Under the pieces are notes generated by a model that was not told the DNA's origin, did not search any database, and saw only the letters and a list, made by a program, of their open reading frames with translations. The translations under genes and the position numbers were made by a program. 64,000 bases of DNA, from contig CM049400.1 in NCBI GenBank assembly GCA_026929865.2, positions 19,920,501 through 19,984,500 of the forward strand, given 5' to 3'. Origin of the DNA: Hyperoplus lanceolatus (Eukaryota > Chordata > Actinopteri > Uranoscopiformes > Ammodytidae). Shown piece by piece: positions 37,501 to 50,600 of this stretch. Each line of letters opens with the position of its first letter. Position 1 is the stretch's first letter.

Positions 37501-39077
37501 AGAATGTTCATTCATAGTTCAAGTGTAAGGAGGCTGGCTTGTCTCTTTTGCAGTAAATGGTTGTTAGCGGCAACATTCATATCTGAAGTGTTTTATCCAG
37601 CCTGGATTGGAGTATTTATCCAAGCTGCCTTTATGGCTACTTTCAAATCTTACAACATAGAAGTTGAGAAACAGTCTTAAATCATCGAGGAGCAACATTA
37701 AAAGATGCTAGCGGGGACTAAAGGGGGAATAAATCCAGGGGATATTAATCTTATTAGGATCATACATCACCATATTGTCAGGTGAGGAGACAGATGAATG
37801 GACGTCTGTTTATCTGAGCTAAGCTGTAGTTTACCTATCCATTGCTCAGGGCACATATTGCCACTAATAAATTGGTTAAGTCCGAGAGTGATTGTAATGA
37901 AGTTAAGGCACTAGCTTTCGCCACTACAGCCAGCCATTCTCGCATCCCCCTTTTTATCTGTCCAGATTGGGAGAGCCCTTTCGATAAGATGAAAAGAGGA
38001 GAAATCAAAATAAATGGATTCCATTAAAAGAAGCAATGCATCAACTACTTGATAAAGTGATTAATAAGCAGTCTGGGATTGTGATTGATTAAAGCATTTA
38101 ATCAAACTGTTTAATAGCACTATGGCAATAGAGCATAAATGCATGGTTTAAATGTTTAAAAAAATACATAATCATTGTTTTTTCTCTTTATAATTAGAAA
38201 CCTGTGCTGACCTGAAACAATTAAAATAATTAGTTTAAAGTAAAAAATTTGATCTTACACTTTTGCCGTTTGCTCTGTTTCGTAGACATCGTAGCTCTCT
38301 CAAATCTTGGCACAATTCTTTGTCCCTGTTTAAATAAAAGAGCAGTGATCGTCTTAAGTTGTAACATTCATTCAAAATGTTTTAAATGAGCCCGGATACA
38401 CTTTCATTAGACTTCCAAACACTAAGTAATCAATGACTAAAATCACTCGCAGATTCCATGTTGATGGATGAGTGGGCAGGGACAGACCTGGTAACAACGT
38501 CTGTGAGACTTAAATGTCATTCAAATCCACTAATGCAAAGGGAAATACATAGAGCAGATTGACACATCAGGCTCGGTAAAGTTCAACGTTGATGTATAGC
38601 ACCTTAAGATAGGAAATTACAGTTGTTGTAATTATCCACAATGAGTGACCTCATGTGCTAAGGATGTTGGGTTAAAGCACTTGTACTTTGCTTTTAAGAA
38701 TGGTAGCGCAGGAAAGAAATTGGCATGTATCTGCAAATGGCTTTTATAAATGCTTTTATTGAAATGAATGGGGCAAATTGGGAGAAAGTACTGTTAAGAA
38801 TAATTTCCACAGTCAGAAGAAATGTATGATTTTCATTCTCAGTGAACCGGAAGAGTTGGAAAGAGGGTGCATTTATTCAGATAGTTATTCTCATTGTTGG
38901 ACTGTTATCAGTGGGAATTTACTATATACTATAAATTCACGTGAATGCACTGTTTCTAACCATTAGGCATCATACACAAATAAACTGAGCTATTGTGTGA
39001 CAATTTCCTTATATATAGACATCAAACCCATGTACAATGCCTCATCTTAGATGCTTGTCCTAGCTTTTTCAATAATG
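34513..39077. other. Non-coding stretch with several conserved-element-like parts
   Basis: A G run at 34754-34763 (AGAGGGGGGGGGG). AT-rich around 35170-35420. 35980-37320 and 37430-38110 are unique and compositionally mixed. Open frames of up to 106 codons show no domain. No TIR element or tRNA recognised. Confidence 0.4.
37860..38110. promoter_or_regulatory. Candidate conserved non-coding element
   Basis: Contains TTTTTATCTG and CGATAAGATG (GATA-type words) near 37950-37990, then GATTGTGATTGATTAAAGCA and ATTTAATCAAACTGTTTAAT near 38077-38115 (homeodomain-type words). Unique, non-repetitive and non-coding. Conservation not testable here. Confidence 0.2.
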
Positions 39078-39560
39078 GCCTACAACAGGGCTATTCTATT
39101 TTTTTTTTTTTAGTGGTGCACAATTAATGTACTAGCACGTGCAATGTGTGCTTTTGCATGGTCATAACTGCGTGAAAGGCCGCGATCTGCAGTAAATAAA
39201 TGTGCACATGTGTCTCCAAACGTTTCTCTATCAGCTGCTCTGTGTATGCAGTTTTGCGCGCGTGCGATTGTACCGCATTGTAAGTGTATGGTCCATTATT
39301 TGTATTTAGTGTGTCTGCATAGTATTGCACCAGTAGAACTTTGCTTTGTACTGTCTGCATGTTTGCTCAAAATTTGTACCTTCACATAGCAAACAAAATT
39401 GCACAACTGTAAGGTCAGTGTCTGTAGTTTTTTTGTATTTAAATAAGCAGTTGTTGTATTTCTGTACTGTGCATTGGCATCTGCGCCACGCCTCCCATGA
39501 CCCTGGACAGTGACCCCTTGACAAACACATGTTTGGGGGGAAACACTTTAAGGTGTTGCG

Positions 39561-39657
39561 CTTAGAGTAGCCTACATTTATTTCTATGTTTTTTGATAAG
39601 CTGTTGCACTCTTAGTAAACCTAGGCCTACCTGTATTTTGATAAGCTGTTGCACTTA
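39561..39657 (+). repeat. Diverged tandem repeat inside the hAT element, unit about 45-50 bp
   Basis: Units share TTTTGATAAGCTGTTGCACT, seen at about 39591 and 39635. The array continues beyond the nested insertion at 40641, where TTAGAGTACATTTATTTCTA repeats text from 39562, and a degraded copy lies near 40772. Confidence 0.7.
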
Positions 39658-40640
39658 TAGGCCTTTCACACCGCCGCAAAATCGGAGCTAGTTCCAGGCT
39701 AGTTCGGAGCTAGAGCCAGTGTTTTGGTTTCACAACGCCAGAGAACTGGCTCCGGGCTGTAAAAACCGGTTCAACTCAAACCCCAGGATTGAGCAGGGTT
39801 TGAGGTAAGAACTGCTTGCGCCAGCGGCCGGGGGAGGGATTATCCTGACCAACCAGACCAACTCAAACCTCATGCCCGCCATATTTAAAAACACAGCTAC
39901 TACGAGACGTAAATATAACATAATTACAGAACGTAACGATCAAATTGACCGGCGAAAATACGCTGTATGGGTCCTGTTTGCAAAGTAGGGTGACCAGATC
40001 CCAATTCACCAGATGTGGGACAAAGACTACGTTTGTGCGGGACAATGTGCCGTTTTTTTTTTTGCAAAATAAACTTGTGTCACCACCGGTAATGCCAGAG
40101 ACACGGCTTTCTATATTGAAAAACACTATCTTTAGATCAGGGCGCAGCAGTTAAGTTACAAATAGAGCATTAAGGCTGCGGCTTCACATTAAAAGTATTT
40201 CACTGGCTTTACATTAGCATTTCACTGGACAAACGTGAGTTGGCTTTTATTTTGAAGTAACATGAACGTAAACGCTGAAGCAGGCAGCACCTTCACAGCA
40301 TGGACATATAAACACAGAGTCCACTGAGCCGAGCAGCGCGACAAACGGAGACGCACACACACACACACACACAAATGTAAAAATAAGACGTATTCGCCGC
40401 TGTTGTCGTGCTTAAAGCTAGCGTTAGCTTTAGCGTTAGCCACGAGAGCAGTGGCGTCGGGCGACGTACACACACGTTTACATTTACGTCATGGCGTTGC
40501 TCTCTTGCCGGCTCCATGGCTGGCTCTGGTCGTTGTGAAACCAACCGGTTCATAATTGGGATACGGCTGTAACCACTTTTGAACTGGCCCCAGCACCAGC
40601 CCGGAACTGGCTCATGGTTCTTTTTGGTGTGAAAAGCCTA
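39658..40640. mobile_element. Harbinger-like non-autonomous element (TTA duplication)
   Basis: TAGGCCTTTCACACC at 39658-39672 matches inversely GGTGTGAAAAGCCTA at 40626-40640 with one mismatch. TTA flanks both ends (39655-39657 and 40641-40643), the 3-bp TWA duplication of PIF/Harbinger transposons. Removing the element and one TTA restores the tandem-repeat unit of the host hAT (GCAC-TTAGAGTA), which independently supports both boundaries. Sub-terminal sequences also mirror each other loosely (AACCGGTT-type words near both ends). The 983-bp body is CpG-rich and has no transposase or Myb-like frame. Confidence 0.8.
40353..40373. repeat. (CA)n microsatellite, about 10 units
   Basis: Short perfect CA run inside the Harbinger-like element. 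Confidence 0.9.
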
Positions 40641-40968
40641 TTAGAGTACATTTATTTCTATGTATTTTGATAAGCAAGGTTTGAAGAGTTAACCTATTGT
40701 GTTTTCCTGAACTGATAAGATTGTTAAACACTTAAACAACAGGCAGCCTATGTTAATCAAATAGGGATTTTTTTTGATAAGCTGGTGAACTCTATTTGAT
40801 AAAATAAAGACAATATATGCACTCCTATGTCGTTGTAGTGTTTTACAGTATATGTAGCTATTGATGTGATGCTCATCAATTTTAGGCATTTTTTTCTGGC
40901 CCCTCATTTTGGATCATTTCCACCAACCGGCCCCCATTCAAAACTAATTGAATAGCCCTGGCCTACAA

Positions 40969-43900
40969 GTTTAACAACAATGTTACAGAGTTAAAATGGC
41001 CCAGTTGGTTATACGATTCAATTGAACAAGTGTATTAAAGGGAGCTGCATAGAGGCTCAATAGATGGTGGACATCTGCAAAGTTTCTTGGGTTTAAATGC
41101 TGTTTACTTAACCTTTTTTTTCATTAAGTGCAATTATATAATGCTGCTCCACCTCATTTCAGGGGGAAATATTATAGGTTTTACTTGGACTTTTACCACG
41201 TTTATGTAACGGCTGTAGTCATTAGTTTACAGGTTAAACAAGATTATAGATATAACTTCATAAAAATCCGGCTGTAGTTTATTTTAAGTATTCAAACTTG
41301 ATCCGCTTTAACCAGCTCTAGCTTTCAAATAGTGTCTACATGTTAAAGTATCTGGAATAATAATAATCCAATTGTTTAAAAAGAAAAATGGGCCATTTTG
41401 CCAGTGAGTATGAAAAGGATCTAAATACATCATCCACCACCAGAGCACCAGTGTATCAAATTGTCTCATTCTGTACTATACTATACTATGCCAACAATTT
41501 CACTGAAGCCAGGAAAGTGCCAGTTCTGCCATGGGGCATTTTGGAAGTACACTTACTGCTACAGCTAAGCCACCATTGTTGAACTGGCATTCCCATATCT
41601 GTGTTAACATGAATAATTTCTCCATGGCACATGCCTGGCATGCAGGAACCCACAATGCAGTGGTATGTGCAAAGTATTGCATAGGTTTCATGTATCCTTT
41701 TAAATGAAATGGCAAAGACACGTTAGAAATAGGTTTTAATTTGTGTTTTCAGTGTAATAATCCTTTGACACTCGGTTGAAATGATCAGATACGGTGCATG
41801 CTATTTAATCTGAAGTCTCCTTACAAATGAATAGAAGTCAAATGAATGGCACATGAATGACTTGTTAATTATGCAAATGGGGTGCTGCAGGAACCTGGTA
41901 AGTTGCGGGAACTCTGTCATCTAAAAGGGTATGGTGAGTGTGATAATGTAGCGGCCTGGCACGGCTCTCTTGATGTAGTGACAGGTCAATTTGACTGGCT
42001 TTATGCTTTGCACCCTGGTTCTTTTCTCTGGCTCTGGTGTGGCTGCCCCCACCGCCTCACCTACCCCCCCTTTTTCGTGTTCCTTGGACTTTGATTTCTC
42101 CTTTGTTCCATTGGCTCCTCTACTGACACTTTCCAAGAATAAGAGATGCCACACAACCATGCCCCTTTCACCCCGCGCTGATGACCCCTGTCTCTTCCAT
42201 GCATGACCTCTCGACTAGAAGCTGACAGCTTGATTAATTGAAGAATGTTATGATTTATGAGTATCTTCTCAGCATGATTAACAAGGCAACAGGTGGCACA
42301 ACCAAACAGCTAGCTAGAACATTTCTTAGAAAGGAGCAAACAATAGAGGATTATATTTAGAAACCATGTTTTGTCCAACAGTGACTGTTAATGTGGTTAA
42401 GCCATATATCATTTTGACTTTTTTGTCCACCACTGCAGTTTTAGATATCGTCACAAGGAACCTTTCTTTTGTGTCTAAATTGTCAGCTCAGGCGATGTGC
42501 GGGAAGATGTCACATGCCAACAATGTGGTTAAGTAAAAAGCTCAACTACTATTCTGATAATGAAACTCGATGCATGGTTGGTCCAAGTTTTGCTTTCGGC
42601 CTGTGAAGAGTGAAAGCCTGAAAAGCAGGCAAAAAAAGCAGGAGGGTTGTAATGCTTTAATATAAACTCTTTTTAAAGCAGTCTATACTGTATCTATGAA
42701 TGTTTCTTACCACATGTGATTACTGATGACAGTGTGTTAATACTTGACTCTGCAGAGCCACAAGTGTCATTTAGAGAGCGGCATGTAAGAGGAAACTGTG
42801 TCAGTGGTGACACAGGGCCACCTCCAATTGTCTACCCAAAGCTTTGCGAGTTAACTCACCTGACAGCTTCCCAGATAAGTCCGTCTTGTAGTGGAGACAC
42901 TTAACTGCGTAATGGAAGTTGGTGGTCCAGCTCAGGTGACAAGCGGGTGGGGGTGCTGAAGAGGTCATATGAGACCTTCTCATCGACTAAGTCATTCACA
43001 GAGAGAAGGACTAAAGAGTGGGATAGCAGCCTGTTGACACAGTGTCACGGGCAGACTGTCCAGCTGAGCGAAAGCGCATGGTAAGATGTGGCCTTTTCTT
43101 TTGACACGGATTCGTTTTGACCTGAGCTTCAGGCTGTGACAACTGATGGATGATTGATGGTGCTGTTTCAGCAGTGTCAGTGAGTAAAGAGTAAGACAGG
43201 CACCTTTGAGAAAGTTTTGCCCTGGCCCACAGTGACCTGCTTCTTACTTGGGTTGGACAACAAAAGATGGTCAACTGCAGTTTGTGCCTTGCATTATTTT
43301 ATCTTGCCCTGACTATTGTCCAAATAGTCTTTCCGTCAGCAATATCAAAGCAAACTGAAAAAGCAACTGTTTTACATTCACAATTTCATTTTACTCTTTG
43401 CGTGCTGTCTGGTAAAACTTTATATTTGTAAAATCCGGCTTTTGTAGTTAGACTCAGATCGGTTTTTCACACCTGTAATGCTCTAAAACACCAGCACCAT
43501 GTGAACGTTGGCTGGAGGCAGTATAGCTGGAAGGCACTGAGTAAAGACATGTTGGGCTGGCTATTGTTTTTACAAAGAATTGCCATCAATGAAAAATTAA
43601 TTATCTGAGAGTCAGCAAAGGTTAATTTTGGTCAGAAACCTTTCGATCCGGAGGAGCTGACCCGGGCAGCGCTGGGTGCCCCGCTCGTGCCTATTGCTGT
43701 GGTGACACATGCAATGACCTGTGACATGGCCAGTGACAGCAGAGTAAACTGGGCCGTGCTCCCCTGCCTTCACACCGCCTGGAGAGCGTAGAGGGCTCCC
43801 AGCTGAGAGGAGCAGGTTAAAGCACAGCGCTGCTCTAATGTCACTGGCCCAGCCTCTGATCAGTAGCTCCACAAACATTCCCCCCCAGTCCTGCCACCCA

Positions 43901-43979
43901 CCTCCGTTTGTCTCCTACAGACAGTACTGCCCACCGCTGGTTGCCCCATATGTTTGGGCTGCATACAAGGTGGTTTTCT
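40969..43979. other. Non-coding stretch with conserved-element-like parts
   Basis: 41850-41880 carries an octamer ATGCAAAT (41871-41878) after TTGTTAATT, a POU/SOX-type arrangement. 43020-43920 is unique and GC-balanced, in the style of conserved DNA. No exon or mobile element recognised. Confidence 0.4.
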
Positions 43980-44060
43980 CGGATACTGTGGTTGCTAATT
44001 ATAAATTTAATTTGCATTTTAATTAGAATGGTGGGAAATTAAAGCCTGCCAGCTGGAGAA
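43980..44060. promoter_or_regulatory. Candidate enhancer core, homeodomain/octamer words
   Basis: GCTAATTATAAATTTAATTT, then an octamer ATTTGCAT (44010-44017), then TTAATTAGAATGG and GGGAAATTAAAGCC. The density of TAAT words and the octamer resembles vertebrate developmental enhancers. It is followed by a CT-rich tract (44071-44116). Confidence 0.25.
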
Positions 44061-44429
44061 TTTCAAAACGCTCTCCCTCCCTCCCTTTTCTCTCCCTCTC
44101 TCTCTCTATTCTCTCCTAGTTTATACTAGAGCACAACTCTTTCCCATATTCGTTTGTATGAATATAGCAGCAGGATCAGCAGCCTTTCAGTGTGGGACAG
44201 GACTGAGTATCACTTCTAAGTTATTCCCTATTTAGAGAAGTGTGTGCTAAGTTTTCACGTGTGTGTTGAATGTCACCAGTAATATCTCTCTCCTGATGAC
44301 ATAATGTATGGCTCATTTGACACCTCTCATAATTTAGTTAGACTCATAAAAACTCATTGGTATGTTATGGGAATTCTAATAAGTTATTGACTGTCTTTGG
44401 CTTTCGATAGTTTGATTAGTAAAACAAGG

Positions 44430-44665
44430 TCCAAACCCCTGTCATGGCGCTTGATTGGCGCGCTTTATATATGCAAGGAAGTAAGTGATCTGCTTGTGTG
44501 GGCTGTTAATATCATTCAGTTTTGGTTATTATTTTCCAATCTCCATAATTCGTCCCGTTCCCCCATGTTGTTCCACCATGGACATTCTCATTCCCTCTTT
44601 CACCTCCCACGGGCGTCCTTGCTCAATAATTGTCATTAATTGATTGACAGCTCTGATAGACCCAA
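44430..44665. promoter_or_regulatory. Candidate enhancer with TALE (PBX-MEIS) composite site
   Basis: TGATTGACAG at 44641-44650 is the composite PBX-MEIS/PREP recognition motif. It directly follows CAATAATTGTCATTAATTGA, which holds two homeodomain-type TAAT cores. Upstream is unique sequence with GCGCTTGATTGGCGCGC (44448-44464), another PBX/CCAAT-like word, and TTTATATATGCAAGG. No coding frame. Motif matches are exact; enhancer function is inference. Confidence 0.3.
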
Positions 44666-47600
44666 CTAACCCCAGTTCTGCTCTCATGTCCATGTTTTAA
44701 ATGAGAGCTTGTACATCCAGTGACCTTGTCTGCCCATCAGCTGTCAGCAAATGTGAAGCCACTCCAGAGAATGTCTCACCTTAGCAAAGTAGACGGCACT
44801 AAATGATTGTAATTGGTTTGTGAATCTTGTGATGCATTGCCTTGTGTACAAGCTGTGAAAAGTTTTTGTTTCAAACTCATTGTGTGTTGAATAAATATCT
44901 GGAGCATGCATTTTTCAATATAATTTGTGCCACACCCTCTTTTAATCTTATTTCTATCACACTTTTGACTAGTTTGGGCTTTCATGGGTTTGAAGATTTG
45001 TTATCCGACATTGCCATTAAATTTAACAGAATTCAAAGGTGGGTCCTCTCTCATTGTGTAATTTCTCTAAATTCTTGTCAAATTTTGCAAACAAGTTATG
45101 TAGTTACAATCATCTTAAGAAACGCAAAGTCAATGTTCTTTAATTGGAGTCCAGAAAAAAAGCAAACAGCACCTTACTACCTATTAGTAAAGCCACCAAA
45201 CCAACTTTTATAACCACATTCATGCCTATTTCTATTTTCGATTTTCTCTATATTTAAATTAAAAAAATTAAAGAGCTAAGCATTATCTATATACATAATC
45301 AATAACAGTTGTCGATTAGACGGCTCCACATTTTATTTGTGACATCTGTTAATATAGGCTCTTTAATTCTTTCCTCCCACAATAATGCATGCATGTACGG
45401 TGTCCTAAACACATGTAATGTATGACATTCTTCCAGGTTGTTTTGGTTTGGGAGGCTGCCAGCCCCAGTTTTGCACCTCTTTGTAGGCTCAGTTTGATGT
45501 GGTGTGAATAACATTCAGACATACACACACGCCCTCATTAGCATTCATTCAGGGTAGCAATGCAGGACACCCTCTCTGCTCTGATGGTGGCATTTGGCAA
45601 AGGCCAAATACACCTGGCAAAAAGTCTCTGTGTTTCTCCAGCCCATCCTCTTCATCACATTGAGTTTTCCATCGTGCACACAAAAACAGCCTTTGTTTTA
45701 TCCAAAATGTTTTTTTATACAACTTGATTTCTTGAGATATAGAGATACACATTTATTAATATAATACTAAATTTAGTCCGTAAAAAGTGCATCTCACCTA
45801 CTCTAAAATTGCGTTATGTGCCATAAATCAACATAGTTAATATCAAAAGTTGTTGATGTGATGCAGTGGGTAATAATCTATGTAAAGTAGCCTACTACTG
45901 GTTAGACTACTGATTACATTTAAAAAATTAAAGCACAATAGAAAGGGACCGTTCAGTGACCCAAACAAGTCTGGCATGCAGCAGTTTCTCCCTCCAAGGC
46001 ATGGATCCATCAGCCTTAGTCTGGAGCAACAGTGGCTATGTGAAGAAGGCTTGGCAAGAGGAAGGCACGCATTCTCCAGATCTGAATCTGTGCACTGCTG
46101 TGTGTGTGTTACTCTGTATAACAAGCCCTCTGTCTCATCCGGGAAGACATATCAGTTCTGCTACTTGATCTCTAGTGATACTGTTCTGATGTGTTGTAGT
46201 ACCATTGATGGTAAAGCACCGAGTTGATCTTGACATCACAGTAAAGGGTATCTGAAGGTCTTCAAAGGGGCCTCCACTGTTTTTGCTGTGGTGAGGAACC
46301 CAGAATAGCTCCAGCCACAAAAGTTCTAGGAAATGTGAAGGGATGCATGATAGGATTTTAATTTGATTTTTTCACTTTTCTCAACACATATTTAAATCTT
46401 GGGAGTAATATTCTTTAAGCTGAAAGAGAAAAATGTCTTTGCAGCCGGCTATTGAAGACATCTTTTAGGTTTATCTTTGTCAATTGTCAAATATTTGAGT
46501 GTATGAAGTGTTGTGATGAGGTGCAGAGACAGATATTTGAAGGGATTTTAACTCATTTGAGCAATTACATGCTTAACTGGCCCAAGATAATCTGTCATCC
46601 AAAGCTTCTGTCTCGGGCTCTCCCTCTCTTTTCCGATCCTTCACTCTCTCAGACCTTCCTCCGTGGCACAAGAGAAGCTCAGAATAGTGGGATTTAGAAC
46701 ACAAAAGCTTACCCTGAATGGAATGAAGGCCTCTGAGAAATTAATTGCTTCTAACAAACAGCATGACTGCTAGCATGTTTTGTGTCCCATTCTTATCAGC
46801 CTCCAGAGGTAGAGGGGACGGTGACAGGTCTGGAAAGGGTGAACCTACGAACGGAGGGAAGGAGGCTATGTATAATTTGTACTTACAATATTTTAATGTT
46901 ATTCAAGGCTAGATGTCAGCAAAAGCTTCATACAGTACAGTGTATAAGTATGCTATGTGTCATGCAGAGCGTGCAATTTCTTAGTGGTTGCATCTGAAAG
47001 GAGCATTAAATATGAGATCAGGGACGGGTAACAAGTAATAAATGCAAATGATTAACCTAAATGAGTACATGCTGCTCAATAAACCGTAAATGTAAAGGTT
47101 CATACAATGTTCTACTGCGTGTGGCTATATGTTGTTTATAGACAATAAACTGGATATATTGGATGCCTAACAAGGTTTCATTTGAATTAAATGCTGAAGA
47201 ATCATCATCTTTTCATTAGAAAATAAAATATATGTGGGCATGAAGAAAATTTGTCTCATATATTCATCAATGTTTATATCATTATTCTTCCACTTCAAAA
47301 CATGTACAAACATGTATTTCCCCATAAAAAAAGAAATGTCTGCAGCAATTATTAACAGTATAGACTTGGAGAGTATTCAGGGAAGGCATTAGCTAAGGCA
47401 GTTATGGGATTTACTTTTGTGAGGGTGTGTGGCATGGTTGCCCCATTTCTGTTCACTGCTTGCTCCCTCTCCCACATGTCACCATTCTGTCAACCACCAC
47501 CAGCGTGGCATCTATCATCCACCACAGACACAGCGGCACCCGACAAAAGGAGGCTGGAGCATGCACAAAGACATTTGCATTTTTGCATCTCATTACAGTT

Positions 47601-50600
47601 ATAATTGCATGCCAGTGTAAGCAGCTCGCTCTCCATTATCTTGCGTAATTTTATCAATGACGTTTGAAACGTGTGTTTAAATGTCAATTATTGACTACAA
47701 AAAAGGAGTGACCTTCTTCGAGTCATCTCTCTCTCTCCACCATCCACTGTTCTCTCTCCCCCTTCCTCTGTTCATGGTCTCATATATATTCCTTATCTGT
47801 ATGTCTTATTTGAGTCCTCTTACTGTTATGCTAGCAATGGGTTGACTAACTTAGCTTATCAAATTTTACGACAACAGTCAGTTGACATGCATGCTGTTAA
47901 TATTGTTAATATACTCACTGTCAACAGCTTTTCTTAACATCTAATTAAAACAACAGCTGCAATAAAGTAGTCGTCCGAAACAGTGACACAACACGTCATC
48001 AGTGATAAGTGATGAACTTGGTATACCAGCTTTACTCCTATTTGATTTATATGCTGATGTTTTGGTAATATAGTGGACCCATGTACCACTGATGTCATCC
48101 TGTCATTAGTTAGTGAAGGTGATCAATTAAACTGATGGATTAATACAACTAATGTTGTATAACATATCATGTTGTCCTTAATATTTACAATAGTATGTTT
48201 TATATCTTTCCATCTGCATAACAAACATATTTCTAACATAATATATTTATAAATATTAAATTAAATATTTCATGGTGCCGTATACCAAAACAGCCTTTTT
48301 TACAAAAACTTAAAATTATAATTTTAACAACAAAAAATATCTCTGTATTGAGAATATCCTTTAATAATGACAACTTCTTGTTTTAATCTTATACCACAAC
48401 AGTACAGCAATGGATGAGTGAGAGCATTTGAAATGTTGATAGTTTCTAAAAAAAAAGTCTAAATTCTCCTATTAAGTAGTAGAAAAGACTCATTGGCACA
48501 TACCATATAATGGTATATAATGGAACCATATAATGTGTGTTATGTCTACAGCTCTTCTCTATTAAAGCCTTTTTGGTTGTGATATTCAGGTTGTTTCATT
48601 ATCACTCCCACAGCATGTTCTATCATCTGCATAAACTTCAGCCATCAGTTTAATTTCTGAGATCCTGCTCTTTAAACAATGGATTCAGTTCAACAAAAGA
48701 TGCATCTTAGTATATAGAGAAAACATACTATTACATTAAGAAACACTTCTTGCTTTGACCACATACACTTTCTAGTTATAATGAGATGTGTCCCTCTTAA
48801 GGAGATACTTTGAACGTTTGGGTTTCTTTTTTGTGTGTGTGAAAGTTTTTGTGAAACTGTGCTCCGAGGGTCAGGTTTCTTGTATACTGTGCTGTTTCCT
48901 CGCATTGGTGTGCTTTTATGGCCCCTTGGTAGAGTTTGATATTGGTGAATATGAAAATAATTGTCTTGCATAATGATATGAAAAAAAACTGTTTTTCAGA
49001 CTTTGGTTCCATGTTTAATGTGCAGAATATATATTGTTCAGAAGCATTTGAAGAATATAATTGACCATGTTCAGTTTCCTTCTGTTTACAATCTCCTTTA
49101 ACATACTCATTATATAAAAAATGCTGTCTTTGTTTTTCACCTGCAAAATGAATAATAAATGAAAAGAGGATCAACACTCTTCATTACTTATGAATTGATG
49201 AACTGATGAACCTATTTGAGTCAAAATTGATGAGTAGATGCAAATAATGTCTTTATATCCTCTATTTGAGAGGGGTTATATAGCTTATAACTGCATTGTT
49301 AATATATTGCAGTGTAATATATGGAAAAGCCAGATGCACTGCACAGGGCTGCAGCAGAATAAGCAAGCATGTAATGAGCTGACAACCAGAGAAACCACAA
49401 TCTTTTAAGAGTTTATCAAACTACTTGCACCTTCTAATTAAAGGAAGCACAAGCCACCAGGACACATTTACATTTGATTTGATCTAGAGCAGAAAATCTC
49501 CCTATTAGTATCCTCCTCCCCATGAATATGACAGTAATTGCAGTCTCGCTCTGTTCCTGTTGTCCTGTATACTCGAACACATTTAGCAAATTTACCTCGT
49601 ACTGTAGGTTATTATTGTGCCGTACAGTCTGGGGAATCAAATAAATCACTTAGGTTATCTTATTAATTAAGTCAAAATAAATGTGCTAGAGCCAATTTAT
49701 TCACTCCAAATACCATGGGATCTCCCACTGCAACTAATGGCATAGTCTGACATTTCATAGTCTTAACAAATAACCTGAAGTAATTCATTTAGATTTTTTC
49801 CAATTAGAGATAATTTCTCACGGCTGCTACGTAGTATACATTGAAATTAATTTGCATTTAAAGTTGAGCAGAAATGGTGTCAGACGTTTGTTGTGTTTTT
49901 TTTATTTTGAAATCTTACTAGCAAGCTTAATTATGAAGCTTAATATTTTATTTTAAGAAAATGTTACTCACATACAACATACTTTTGCACATTACTGCAT
50001 CAAAGTATCTGGCAGAAGTAGCCAAGAAACTAATTTTATTACAAAGCTATATCATGACATACTTTCATACAACCAATAGTATGCATTGGCTCAGAAAGGA
50101 GTTAGCACTTTCTCCACTGATAAACACATTAGTAATTTAGCAAGTGTTCTCCCAGCAACTGCCTAAAGCAGGCCATGAGACCAACTGTATAACCCGGGCA
50201 TATGACAGTGCTGAACCACAGTGCCCTTACCCTCACCCGCCCCTGCCCCTCAGGCCCTCAGTGGAATAACACTTGATCCATAGCTCTTGAATCTCTGTCC
50301 ACACCTCCCTTATATGGCCTGTGGGCATGGGAAGACCCCAAGCCAGCCGTGCTTATCTGACCCTAACCTTGGCGTATGGTGACCTTGACCTGCACCTCAC
50401 CCCTTCCTCATCCTCAGGGCTACATCTGTTCCTTTCCCTAGGACACCCAAGTAGTTAGTGATATTGAAACATCACCTTGGGGCTCCATTTGTTTTCTCTG
50501 GAGAGGTCAGTAAGGGGTTGTCATTAGGACTGAACTTGATCCTCTGCTTCCCCATAAATTGGTCCGTCCGTGCAAAGAGTGAGCACACTGTAAATAATGA

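Larger units (their letters stand above)
39086..40960. mobile_element. hAT element, non-autonomous, interrupted by a second element
   Basis: The left end CAGGGCTATTC (39086-39096) is matched inversely by GAATAGCCCTG (40950-40960). An exact 8-bp duplication GCCTACAA flanks it at 39078-39085 and 40961-40968. CAG...CTG-type ends with 8-bp duplications define hAT transposons. The right sub-terminal sequence (GGGGCC-type words read on the minus strand) also fits the CAGGGGTATTCAA family of vertebrate hATs. Without the nested element (39658-40640) only about 0.9 kb of hAT sequence remains, with no transposase frame, so it was mobilised in trans. Confidence 0.85.
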
